The position numbers and the translations under genes are program-made. The notes below the pieces were generated by a model, which made no database searches, was not told where the DNA came from, and worked only from the letters and a program-made list of their open reading frames with translations. A stretch of DNA of 64,000 nt from KBS-96 sp963722585 (GTDB taxonomy: Bacteria > Acidobacteriota > Terriglobia > Bryobacterales > Bryobacteraceae). Positions 51,824 through 60,081 of the stretch are shown here, one piece after another. Numbering within the stretch: the stretch's first letter is position 1; every line of letters starts with the position of its first letter. The stretch lies in contig CAVRNU010000050.1 in NCBI GenBank assembly GCA_963722585.1, forward strand, positions 56,367 through 120,366, in the 5' to 3' direction.

Positions 51824-52555
51824 ATGTTTGGCCTAAAAACTCCCCAACCCGAGACCCGCGACGATTCATCCGAAGTACAGTACAAAAGGATGATCTCTCT
51901 TCGAAACATTGAAAAGTATTTCGAGCACGGGCCGACTAAGACATTCATCTTGCGTCGTATCAACGTGGACGTTAAAGAAGGCGAATTTATCTCGATCATG
52001 GGACCTTCAGGCGCCGGCAAGTCCACCATGCTTCATTTGCTGGGCATGCACGACAGCAGTTGGACGGGAGAATACTACTTTATGGACTACCCGATCCACA
52101 AACTGCCCAAGAAAGACCGTTCGGAGCTCTATAAGAAGTACATGGGATTCGTCTTTCAGAGCTATCACCTGCTCGATTCGCTCACTGTTTACGAGAATCT
52201 CGATATCCCCCTGTCGTACCGCAATATCAAAAAATCTGAGCGCGACAGCATCGTATGCGATGCCCTCGACCGCTTCAATATGGTGGGCAAGAAGGATCTG
52301 TTTCCGAATCAGCTCTCGGGCGGACAGCAGCAGCTTGTAGCGGTGGCCCGGGCCATGATTGCCAATCCGAAGGTCATCCTTGCCGACGAGCCAACCGGCA
52401 ACCTTCACTCGAGCCAGGGCAAAGAGATCATGGAATTGTTCAAGAAACTGAACGATCAGGGAACTACTATCATTCAGGTTACCCATAACGAAAAGAACGC
52501 CGAATACGGACACCGCATTATTGAACTCGAGGATGGCTGGATTAAAAAAGTGTGA
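51824..52555 (+). CDS. ABC transporter ATPase (MacB/LolD type), second of two
   Basis: A 243-residue ATPase: Walker A GPSGAGKSTM, Q-loop GFVFQSYHLLDSLTVYENLD, signature LSGGQQQLVAVARAM (Leu replaces the usual Arg), Walker B KVILADEPTGNLHSSQ and switch His in VTHNEKNA. A 22-residue extension precedes MISLRNIEKYFEHG, so a start at the second Met (51890) is possible. Its stop overlaps the GTG of the regulator gene (GTGA). Confidence 0.92.
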   Translation: MFGLKTPQPETRDDSSEVQYKRMISLRNIEKYFEHGPTKTFILRRINVDVKEGEFISIMGPSGAGKSTMLHLLGMHDSSWTGEYYFMDYPIHKLPKKDRSELYKKYMGFVFQSYHLLDSLTVYENLDIPLSYRNIKKSERDSIVCDALDRFNMVGKKDLFPNQLSGGQQQLVAVARAMIANPKVILADEPTGNLHSSQGKEIMELFKKLNDQGTTIIQVTHNEKNAEYGHRIIELEDGWIKKV

Positions 52556-53952
52556 CAGAGCAGAGCGCCGTTTCACAGCTCGAAAAGCGCATCGCTCCCG
52601 CCCAGCAACGCATCCTGATCGCCGACGACCAACCCGATGTTCTCGAAGCGCTGCGGCTGGTGCTGAAGAGCGAAGGTTACAAGATCGAACCGGAGGAGTC
52701 TCCGGCGGGCGTGTTGCGCTCACTCGAGCACAAAGACTTTGATCTAGTCATCATCGATCTGAATTATTCGCGCGACACAACCTCCGGCCAGGAGGGACTG
52801 GAGCTTCTGCAAAAGATCCAGTCGCTCGATCCCATGCTGCCGGTTATTGTGATGACTGCCTGGGGTAGCGTTGATCTGGCGGTCGAAGCGATGCGGCGTG
52901 GCGCGCGCGATTTCATCCAAAAGCCTTGGGAAAACGAGCGGCTAAGCTCCATTGTCCGCACACAGCTCGAGCTCAGCGCGGCACTCCGGCGAGGTCAGCG
53001 CCTCGAGGCCGAAAATCAACTCCTGCGCGGCGAAAATCTGCCCACCATGATCGCTCAGGCGCCGTCTATGCAGCCTGTTCTGCAGATGATCTCGCGCGTC
53101 GGCCCCTCGGATGCCAACGTGCTGATTACCGGCGAGCCGGGATCAGGTAAGGAAGTAGTCGCCCGGACGCTGCATGCCATTTCCGTCCGCGCCTTGAAAC
53201 CGATGGTCACAGTCAACGCGGGTGGTCTCGCCGAAGGAGTCTTCGAGAGCGAGCTTTTCGGCCATGTTAGAGGCGCTTTTACGGATGCAAAGACGGATCG
53301 CGTTGGCCGCTTTGAACTTGCGGATGGCGGAACTCTGTTTCTGGACGAAATCGCAAACGTGCCGATGAATCTGCAGGCGAAACTGCTGCGTGTCTTGGAA
53401 ATTGGTGAAATGGAACGCGTCGGCTCTTCGAAGACCAAGAAGGTGGACGCGCGTGTTATCTCTGCAACAAACGCCAATTTGCAGATTGAAGCCGCCGAAG
53501 GCCGCTTCCGCCAGGATCTTCTGTTCCGCTTGAATACCATCGAAATTCATCTGCCTCCCCTACGCGAGCGGCGGGAAGATATCGGCCCTCTAGCGAGCCA
53601 TTTTCTCGGCATTCATTCCCATCGGTACCGGAAGGCGATCACAGGCTTCGATTCATCGGCCTTGCAGGCATTGCAGGAGCATGTTTGGACGGGTAACGTT
53701 CGCGAGTTGAACCATGTGGTCGAACGATCCGTTCTGATGGCGCAGGAAAATCAGATACGGCTCGCCGATCTCGCTCTGCGCTCCGGTTCGGGGACCGCGC
53801 CGCGCCTCGAAGATATGAGCCTCGAGGAAGTTGAGGCATTTCTCATTAAAAAGGCTCTGTCCCGCTATCAGGGCAACGTCAGTCACGCGGCTTCAGCCCT
53901 GGGACTCAGCCGCAGCGCGCTCTATCGCCGTCTCCAGCGGTATGGCCTGTAG
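52552..53952 (+). CDS. NtrC-like response regulator with variant GAFTDA loop
   Basis: A 466-residue protein with a GTG start overlapping the ATPase stop. The receiver has phosphoacceptor D69 (VIIDLNYSRD) with a slightly extended loop. The AAA+ domain has Walker A GEPGSGKE (194-201), and the sigma-54 contact loop reads GAFTDA (241-246) instead of GAFTGA. Walker B is LFLDEIANVP. The Fis-type HTH is NVSHAASALGLSRSALYRRL. The Gly-to-Asp change sits in the loop that touches sigma-54, so function as a canonical activator is uncertain. It is co-operonic with the ABC genes and followed by its kinase. Confidence 0.93.
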   Translation: MTEQSAVSQLEKRIAPAQQRILIADDQPDVLEALRLVLKSEGYKIEPEESPAGVLRSLEHKDFDLVIIDLNYSRDTTSGQEGLELLQKIQSLDPMLPVIVMTAWGSVDLAVEAMRRGARDFIQKPWENERLSSIVRTQLELSAALRRGQRLEAENQLLRGENLPTMIAQAPSMQPVLQMISRVGPSDANVLITGEPGSGKEVVARTLHAISVRALKPMVTVNAGGLAEGVFESELFGHVRGAFTDAKTDRVGRFELADGGTLFLDEIANVPMNLQAKLLRVLEIGEMERVGSSKTKKVDARVISATNANLQIEAAEGRFRQDLLFRLNTIEIHLPPLRERREDIGPLASHFLGIHSHRYRKAITGFDSSALQALQEHVWTGNVRELNHVVERSVLMAQENQIRLADLALRSGSGTAPRLEDMSLEEVEAFLIKKALSRYQGNVSHAASALGLSRSALYRRLQRYGL

Positions 53953-53980
53953 GAAAATGGGGGAATTTTGGGGAGGTTCA

Positions 53981-54013
53981 ATGTCTGACCCCAATTCCTC
54001 CATAACGCCGTGA
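53981..54013 (+). CDS. Ten-codon upstream ORF coupled to the kinase gene
   Basis: MSDPNSSITP, with GGGGAGG 4-5 bases before its ATG and a TGA that overlaps the GTG start of the kinase. The ATG lies in the loop of a hairpin: TTGGGG pairs with CCCCAA, extended by GGAA/TTCC across a two-base bulge. This looks like a translational coupling device: the kinase start has no Shine-Dalgarno of its own. Confidence 0.45.
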   Translation: MSDPNSSITP

Positions 54014-55326
54014 ACATCCGCATCAGCCACGATCAGCGCGTCCTCCTGTTCGCCCTTGCCGGCGGATTGCCCGCTCTCGCTGTAGCTTTGTTTCTGCTCT
54101 TCCACGGCAACCACACTCCGCGCGAGCAGTGGACTTTCACCTTCCTGATCGTGGTTTGTTGGCTCGCATTCTGCTTCGCAGCGCGCGAGAGAGTTGCCTC
54201 GCCTCTGCGCACGCTCGCGAATCTGCTCGAAGCCATGCGCGAAGGAGATTATTCCATTCGCGCCCGCGTCGAAAATCCGGACGAACCCATGGGCGAGGTC
54301 ATGCAGCAGGTGAACGCCATGGCCGCCACGCTCCACGCCCAGCGCCTCGGTGCCTTAGAAGCCACAGCGCTTCTCCGAAAAGTGATGGAGGAGATTGAAG
54401 TCGCCATCTTTGCTTTCGATCCCGAGCAGAGCCTCCGGCTCGTCAATCGCGCCGGTGAAAGACTGCTGGCGCAACCCTCCGAGCGGATCATAGCCCGCGA
54501 CGCAACGTCCCTCGGGCTCGCAGAATATCTCGTAGGCGAGCCCGAACAGACGCTCTCCCGCTCATTTCCCGGCGGCGCCGGCCGCTGGGGCATCAAGCGA
54601 AGCAGTTTTCGTGAAGGCGGTATTCCTCATCAATTGCTTGTATTAACCGATCTGACCAGAGCTCTCCGTGAAGAGGAGTTGCAAGCCTGGCAGCGCCTGG
54701 TCCGCGTTCTCGGTCACGAGCTGAATAACTCGCTGACGCCGATCAAGTCCATCGCGCGAAGCCTCGAAACCCTGCTCAAGGCCGATCCTTTGCCCGAAGA
54801 CTGGGAAGACGATATGTCGCGCGGGTTGAATGTAATCGCTTCGCGATCCGAAGCTCTCAGCCGGTTCATGAGCTCATACGCGCGTCTAGCAAAGTTGCCG
54901 CCTCCGCGCTTCGCGCCCGTTGAGATCAACACGCTCTTGCACCGCGTCATCCAGCTTGAACGGCGCATGCCCCTCCTCTTCGAGGAAATCCCGCCGCTCA
55001 CGATTCAAGGCGATGCCGACCAGCTTGAACAGGCTCTTATCAACCTTGTGCGCAACGCCGTCGATGCGGCGCAAGAAACCGGCGGTCGCGTTTTCGTTCG
55101 CGCCGAGCGCTCTCCCTCATCCGTTGCTTTAATCGTTCGCGACGAGGGTCCGGGCCTCTCAAACACCAACAACCTGTTCGTCCCGTTCTTCACCACCAAG
55201 CGCGGCGGCTCCGGCATTGGTCTGGTGCTCTGCCGGCAAATCGCGGAAGCGCACAGCGGGTCGGTGACGCTCCAAAATGCCGCGGAGGGCCCGGGCTGCG
55301 AGGCGCGCTTGATCCTTCCGGTGTAA
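54010..55326 (+). CDS. NtrY-like membrane histidine kinase
   Basis: A 438-residue protein with a GTG start. Two transmembrane helices (LLFALAGGLPALAVALFLLF and TFTFLIVVCWLAFCFAAR) flank a very short periplasmic loop, then a HAMP-like region (SPLRTLANLLEAMREGDYSI), a PAS-like domain (VAIFAFDPEQSLRLVNRAGE), H-box RLVRVLGHELNNSLTPIKSI, N-box NLVRNAVDAA, G1 VRDEGPGLS and FFTTKRGGSGIGLVLCRQI. The H-box HELNNSLTPI is typical of NtrB/NtrY kinases that pair with NtrC-type regulators, here the preceding gene. Confidence 0.93.
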   Translation: MNIRISHDQRVLLFALAGGLPALAVALFLLFHGNHTPREQWTFTFLIVVCWLAFCFAARERVASPLRTLANLLEAMREGDYSIRARVENPDEPMGEVMQQVNAMAATLHAQRLGALEATALLRKVMEEIEVAIFAFDPEQSLRLVNRAGERLLAQPSERIIARDATSLGLAEYLVGEPEQTLSRSFPGGAGRWGIKRSSFREGGIPHQLLVLTDLTRALREEELQAWQRLVRVLGHELNNSLTPIKSIARSLETLLKADPLPEDWEDDMSRGLNVIASRSEALSRFMSSYARLAKLPPPRFAPVEINTLLHRVIQLERRMPLLFEEIPPLTIQGDADQLEQALINLVRNAVDAAQETGGRVFVRAERSPSSVALIVRDEGPGLSNTNNLFVPFFTTKRGGSGIGLVLCRQIAEAHSGSVTLQNAAEGPGCEARLILPV

Positions 55327-55373
55327 CCTACTTAGCCTTGGCCGGTCGCTCACGCTTCCGGCTCCTTATGCAT

Positions 55374-56264
55374 CTATTGCTTAACCAGGCGCATCGCCGC
55401 TTCTTCCGCGCCATCTGCGTGATATGAGCTACGCACCAGCGGTCCCGCTTCCACATGCGCGAAGCCCATCTCGAAGCCGGCGCGCTTAAACTCGTCAAAC
55501 TCGGCCTGCGGAACATATCGCACAATGGGCAAATGCTTCGGCGACGGCCGGAGGTATTGTCCGAGCGTCAGAATATCGACATAATGCGCTCGCAGATCGC
55601 GCATCACCTCGAGCACCTCTTCCTTCGTCTCCCCCAGCCCGAGCATCAACCCCGATTTCGTCGGCACGTGCCGCCGTGCCTGCTTCGCATACCGGAGCAT
55701 CTCGAGCGACCGCTCGTAGCGCGCGCCGAGCCGCACTTGCCGGTACAGCCTCGGAACTGTTTCGGTGTTGTGATTTAACACATCGGGATGCGCGTTCATC
55801 ACAATGTCCATGGCCGCGTGCGACCCCTGGAAATCCGGTACCAGCACTTCAACTCTGCATTCCGGAATGCGCTCGCGTATCGCCTCAATCGTCAACGCGA
55901 ACAACTCCGCGCCGCCGTCCTTCCTGTCGTCGCGATTCACGCTTGTAATCACCGCGTACCGCAGCCCCAGCAGCGCGCAGGCTTCCGCCACGCGCCTCGG
56001 CTCGTCGTAATCCACCTCGAGCGGCGCGCCTTTCTGCACCGCGCAAAACCCGCACCGGCGCGTGCACACATTTCCCAAAATCATAAACGTCGCCGTGCGC
56101 CTGTTCCAGCACTCGCCTACATTCGGACACGCCGCGCTCTCGCAAACCGTGTGCAGACTCAAGCGCTCCACTAGCCCCTTCAGCTCGCGATAATTTGTGC
56201 CCACCGGAGCCGGCGCCCGTAGCCATTTCGGACGCTCAACTTGCTGCGAAATCGTGACCAGCAC
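55374..56264 (-). CDS. lipA: Lipoyl synthase
   Basis: A 296-residue radical-SAM enzyme. The auxiliary cluster cysteines are in TVCESAACPNVGECWNR; the radical-SAM CxxxCxxC is in NVCTRRCGFCAVQKG. ITSVNRDDRKDGGAELFA and FRPSPKHLP-like LRPSPKHLPIVRY are classic. It inserts two sulfurs into octanoyl groups on lipoyl domains. The C-terminal Arg-Ser-Ser motif (VRSSYHAD) is present. Transcribed convergently with the kinase, apparently alone. Confidence 0.96.
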   Translation of the reverse strand: MLVTISQQVERPKWLRAPAPVGTNYRELKGLVERLSLHTVCESAACPNVGECWNRRTATFMILGNVCTRRCGFCAVQKGAPLEVDYDEPRRVAEACALLGLRYAVITSVNRDDRKDGGAELFALTIEAIRERIPECRVEVLVPDFQGSHAAMDIVMNAHPDVLNHNTETVPRLYRQVRLGARYERSLEMLRYAKQARRHVPTKSGLMLGLGETKEEVLEVMRDLRAHYVDILTLGQYLRPSPKHLPIVRYVPQAEFDEFKRAGFEMGFAHVEAGPLVRSSYHADGAEEAAMRLVKQ

Positions 56265-56359
56265 TATTTTCAGAATACAGGGTGTCGATTTCGCCGGCCT
56301 TCGTTCGATGCGTCAATAGAGCCGGGTTTCAGATCTGGCCAAATATAGGAGACATAACC

Positions 56360-56791
56360 ATGAAATTCTTGTGTTTGTACAAGCCTGCCAAGCCGGAGGG
56401 CACTCCTCCCACTGAGCAGGAAATGGCCGAGATGGGGAAGCTGATCGAGACGTCGATGAAGTCGGGCACGCTGCTCGCAACCGAGGGCTGCCTTCCGAGC
56501 GCGAAGGGAGCGCGTATCCGCCTCTCGCAAGGAAAGTTCACCGTGATCGACGGACCTTTCACCGAGTCGAAGGAACTGGTCGCCGGCTTCGCGCTGATCC
56601 AGGCGAAATCGAAGGAAGAGGCAATCGAATACATCAAGGATTTCCTTAAAGTGGCAGGCGACGGTGAAACCGAGATTCGCCAGATCTTCGAAGATTCGGG
56701 TTCCTGCCACGATGCCTATTCGCCGGAAGTCGCGACGCGCCAGCACGCTTCGTTGGTATCGCAATGGCCCGCCGAAACTGAAAAGGCGTGA
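56360..56791 (+). CDS. DGPF/YciI-like domain protein
   Basis: A 143-residue protein from the ATG at 56360 after AGGAGA. The domain (MKFLCLYKPAKPEGTPPTEQ ... FTVIDGPFTESKELVAGFAL) contains the DGPF motif that names this dimeric ferredoxin-like family. These genes occur beside ECF42-type sigma factors, as here, where the sigma gene follows after 94 bp. No enzymatic role is established for the pairing. Confidence 0.9.
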   Translation: MKFLCLYKPAKPEGTPPTEQEMAEMGKLIETSMKSGTLLATEGCLPSAKGARIRLSQGKFTVIDGPFTESKELVAGFALIQAKSKEEAIEYIKDFLKVAGDGETEIRQIFEDSGSCHDAYSPEVATRQHASLVSQWPAETEKA

Positions 56792-56885
56792 AACTTCCGC
56801 GGAGATTCGGCTTCAGGCCGCGGCGGGCTTTTCAGCCGGCTGTCCCACTTGCACTGATGTCTTGAACATGATGTGATCGGTAGCC

Positions 56886-58172
56886 GTGGCAACTACCGAT
56901 GCTCATCGCGTCATCGACGCCGTCTGGAGAATCGAATCCCCGAGGCTCATCGCTGGCCTCGCGCGAATAGTGCGCGATGTCGGCCTTGCCGAGGACCTCG
57001 CCCAGGATGCCCTGGTCGCCGCGCTCGAACAGTGGCCTGAGTCGGGTGTTCCCGAGAAGCCGGGCGCCTGGCTCATGGCCACGGCGAAACATCGTGCCAT
57101 TGATCTATTTCGGCGAAACAAGCTACTCAAGCGCAAGCATGAAGAGCTTGGCCGCGAAATCGGCTTCGAGCAGGAGATGAGCGTGCCGGATTTTGATGCC
57201 GCAATCGACGATCCCATCGGCGACGATCTCCTGCGCCTGATCTTCATGTCCTGTCATCCGATTCTTTCAACGGACGCGCGCGTCGCGCTCACACTACGTC
57301 TGCTCGGAGGCCTGACCACCGACGAAATCGCCCGCGCATTCCTCGTCCCAGAGCCCACTATCGCTCAACGCATCGTCCGGGCCAAGCGGACACTCGCCGA
57401 AAAACTCGTTCCTTTCGAAGTCCCTTATGGACCCGAGCTCGAGGCTCGTCTGTCGGCGGTGCTCGAGGTCATTTATCTCATCTTCAACGAGGGATACTCG
57501 GCAACTTCCGGCGACGACTGGATGCGGCCCGCTCTCTGCGAGGATGCGCTTCGTCTTGGCCGGATTCTCGCCGAGCTAATGCCGCGGGAGCCTGAAGTAC
57601 ACGGCTTAGTTGCGCTTATGGAGATTCAGGCATCGCGCGCCAAAGCGCGGATCGGCCCGGGAGGTGAACCCATCCTGCTCTTCGATCAGAATCGCGCGCA
57701 GTGGGATCAACTTCTCATCCGCCGCGGCCTTGCCGCCCTAGAACGCGCTGCGAGACTCGGCGGCGCGCCAGGGCTTTACGTATTGCAAGCCGAGATGGCG
57801 GCATGTCATGCACGCCCAGGCAATCCAGAAGAGACCGATTGGCCGCGCATTGTCTCGCTGTACGATCAGCTCGCCCAACTTGCGCCTTCCCCGGTTGTGG
57901 AACTCAACCGCGCTGTGGCGGTTGCCATGGCATACGGCCCAGCCGCAGGCCTCGAACTCGTCGACGAGCTGAATTCCGAGCCGGCGCTTGAAAAATATCA
58001 TCTGCTCCCAAGCGTCCGTGGCGATCTCCTTCGGAAACTCGGGCGCTTCGAAGAAGCCCGTTCGGAGTTCCAGCGCGCCGCATCACTTACGCGCAATGCC
58101 CGCGAGCGCGACCTACTGATCCGGCACGCAGCCGAGTGCGCTCATTCCGTCGGAAAATCACAAAATGCTTAG
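56886..58172 (+). CDS. ECF sigma factor with long C-terminal domain (ECF42-like)
   Basis: A 428-residue protein with a GTG start. Sigma region 2 (RIVRDVGLAEDLAQDALVAA and WLMATAKHRAIDLFRR) and region 4 (LTLRLLGGLTTDEIARAFLV, then TIAQRIVRAKRTL) occupy the first 190 residues. The remaining approximately 230 residues form a TPR-like helical extension (LYLIFNEGY-like VIYLIFNEGYSATSGDD, VELNRAVAVAMAYGP) as in ECF42/SigJ-like factors. This group has no anti-sigma; the extension controls activity. It follows its DGPF partner gene. Confidence 0.9.
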   Translation: MATTDAHRVIDAVWRIESPRLIAGLARIVRDVGLAEDLAQDALVAALEQWPESGVPEKPGAWLMATAKHRAIDLFRRNKLLKRKHEELGREIGFEQEMSVPDFDAAIDDPIGDDLLRLIFMSCHPILSTDARVALTLRLLGGLTTDEIARAFLVPEPTIAQRIVRAKRTLAEKLVPFEVPYGPELEARLSAVLEVIYLIFNEGYSATSGDDWMRPALCEDALRLGRILAELMPREPEVHGLVALMEIQASRAKARIGPGGEPILLFDQNRAQWDQLLIRRGLAALERAARLGGAPGLYVLQAEMAACHARPGNPEETDWPRIVSLYDQLAQLAPSPVVELNRAVAVAMAYGPAAGLELVDELNSEPALEKYHLLPSVRGDLLRKLGRFEEARSEFQRAASLTRNARERDLLIRHAAECAHSVGKSQNA

Positions 58173-58189
58173 ATCGGGCGGGGGACACC

Positions 58190-59458
58190 ATGGCTAACAC
58201 TGACAAGCAGGATACAAAAGTAACTCGACGAGAAGTTTTTGGATTTGGCTCCGCAGGTCTGGCAGCGGCCGCCATTTCGACAGTTGCCGGTCAAAGAGAG
58301 GCTGATGCCGCTCCTCAGACAAATCACACGATCAGCCATAATGCACCCAACGAAACCGATCCAGGATCGAAGAATGAGTCTTTGTCCAACGAAAATCCGG
58401 ATTCAGAGTGGCCGCCAAAGACCGATCACGGTTCCGTAAAGCCGTTCAAGTATCCTTTCTCTCTGGCGCGGAAGCGGGTTGAAAGCGGCGGGTGGACGCG
58501 GCAAGTGACTGCGCGCGAGCTGCCCATCTCGACAACCATCGCAGGCGTGGAAATGCGGCTTACCGCCGGGGGTGTCCGCGAGCTTCACTGGCATGTGGAA
58601 GCGGAATGGGCCATCATGCTGTACGGTAGTGCGCGCATCACCGCTGTAGATCAGGAAGGCAGAAGCTTTGTCAGCGACGTGACCACTGGCGACTTATGGC
58701 TGTTTCCGCCGGGAGTCCCGCATTCCATTCAGGGTCTCGGTCCCGATGGCTGCAAGTTTCTGCTCGTATTCGACGACGGAAATTTCGACGAGTTCCACAC
58801 GTTTCTGCTTACCGACTGGTTGGCGCACGTACCCAAGGAAGTGCTTGCGAAGAACTTCAACGTGCCGGAATCGACCTTTGACAAAGTTCCGAAAAAGGAG
58901 CTGTTCATCTTTCAGGCTGCTCTGCCCGGTCATTTGAAAGCGGAGCAGGATCAGGCATCGCAAGGAACGGGCGTAGTGCCCAAAGGCTTCGATTTCCGGG
59001 CTAGCCAAATGAAGCCGACCAAAGTTACGCGGGGCGGCGAAGTGAAAATCATCGATTCAAAGATCTTCCCGGTCACTCCCATTTCTGCTGCTATCGTGAC
59101 CGTCAAGCCGGGCGGCCTGCGCGAACTGCACTGGCATCCCAACGCCGATGAGTGGCAGTATTACATCACTGGTAAGGCTCGCATGACCGTTTTCACGGCC
59201 GGCACGGACTCGCGAACGATGGATTTCGAAGAGGGAGACGTGGGATACGTTCCTATATCCAACCCTCATTACATCGAAAATACGGGCGATTCGGATGTGA
59301 TTTTTCTCGAGCTGTTCAAGAGCAGTCAATATCAGGACATCTCGTTAGCAGAGTGGATGGCGCACACGCCCCACTTGTTGATGAATCAGCACCTGCAAGT
59401 GGGGATGTCCATGCTTGAAGGCGTCTCCAAACAGGAGATGGTCATTACGCCTCTATGA
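58190..59458 (+). CDS. Tat-exported bicupin, oxalate decarboxylase-like
   Basis: A 422-residue protein from the ATG at 58190 (VTRREVFGFGSAGLAAAAIS is a twin-arginine signal). The two cupin domains each have manganese ligands: RELHWHVEAEWAIMLYGSAR and RELHWHPNADEWQYYITGKA (His, His, Glu), with later His in PHSIQGLGPDG and NPHYIENTGDSD. It matches the OxdC/oxalate decarboxylase bicupin family, which splits oxalate to formate and CO2. The active-site lid could not be verified, so oxidase or other substrates remain possible. It sits behind the ECF sigma gene, 17 bp away, and may be in its regulon. Confidence 0.9.
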   Translation: MANTDKQDTKVTRREVFGFGSAGLAAAAISTVAGQREADAAPQTNHTISHNAPNETDPGSKNESLSNENPDSEWPPKTDHGSVKPFKYPFSLARKRVESGGWTRQVTARELPISTTIAGVEMRLTAGGVRELHWHVEAEWAIMLYGSARITAVDQEGRSFVSDVTTGDLWLFPPGVPHSIQGLGPDGCKFLLVFDDGNFDEFHTFLLTDWLAHVPKEVLAKNFNVPESTFDKVPKKELFIFQAALPGHLKAEQDQASQGTGVVPKGFDFRASQMKPTKVTRGGEVKIIDSKIFPVTPISAAIVTVKPGGLRELHWHPNADEWQYYITGKARMTVFTAGTDSRTMDFEEGDVGYVPISNPHYIENTGDSDVIFLELFKSSQYQDISLAEWMAHTPHLLMNQHLQVGMSMLEGVSKQEMVITPL

Positions 59459-59539
59459 TTCGCGAATAATTCTGGTGGCCAGCAGGGCCATTGCGGCTTG
59501 CTCGCGCGCGCCTCGGCCAAGCGTCTGAAGCCACGAGGT

Positions 59540-59563
59540 CGTTTCCGAGCCGCCACCGCGAGG
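59540..59563 (-). repeat. Dispersed 24-bp repeat, copy 2
   Basis: The reverse complement matches 5028-5051 with one mismatch (CGGTG for CGGTC). Located in the short gap between the bicupin and nuclease genes. Confidence 0.6.
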
Positions 59564-59576
59564 GGCGGATGTGCGG

Positions 59577-60062
59577 CTACATCTTGTACCGGCCGAGATC
59601 CTCATCGTTCAGGTTCTCGAGCCATTTCCGCATTTCTTCGTTATTCACTTTCTCTGAAACGTTGGCGGAATTGCGCGATGTCTGCAAGACACTGTCATCG
59701 ACAAATATCGGGCAATCATGACGCAACGCCAGCGCCAGCGCGTCGCTTGGCCGGGAATCGATCGTAATCGGCCGGCCCTCTCGTTCCAGCCAGATCACCG
59801 CATAAAACGTGTCGTCTTTCAGTTCGCTCACCACAACCTTCTTCATGCTGATCTCGAGGCCAAGCAGCAACGTCTTTATTAGATCGTGCGTCATCGGCCG
59901 TGGTGTGCTTACCTTCTCGATCTCGAGCGCGATCGCGTTCGCCTCATAGATGCCAACCCAGATGGGGAGTACGGATTCGCCGCTTGTGTCCTTCAGGACC
60001 ACGATCGGCATATTCGTGACCGGGTCCATCATCAGACCGCGAATTTTCATTTCAACTTCCAT
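59577..60062 (-). CDS. Bifunctional nuclease family protein (DUF151)
   Basis: A 161-residue protein from the ATG at 60062 after GAGGAGGAG. The domain (MKIRGLMMDPVTNMPIVVLK, then LPIWVGIYEANAIALEIEKV and ITIDSRPSDALALALR) is the BFN/DUF151 fold. Plant and Thermotoga members have RNase and DNase activity or unclear roles. It is downstream of miaB by 19 bp on the same strand, so the two are probably co-transcribed. Confidence 0.92.
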   Translation of the reverse strand: MEVEMKIRGLMMDPVTNMPIVVLKDTSGESVLPIWVGIYEANAIALEIEKVSTPRPMTHDLIKTLLLGLEISMKKVVVSELKDDTFYAVIWLEREGRPITIDSRPSDALALALRHDCPIFVDDSVLQTSRNSANVSEKVNNEEMRKWLENLNDEDLGRYKM

Positions 60063-60081
60063 AACTCCTCCTCTCTTCACA

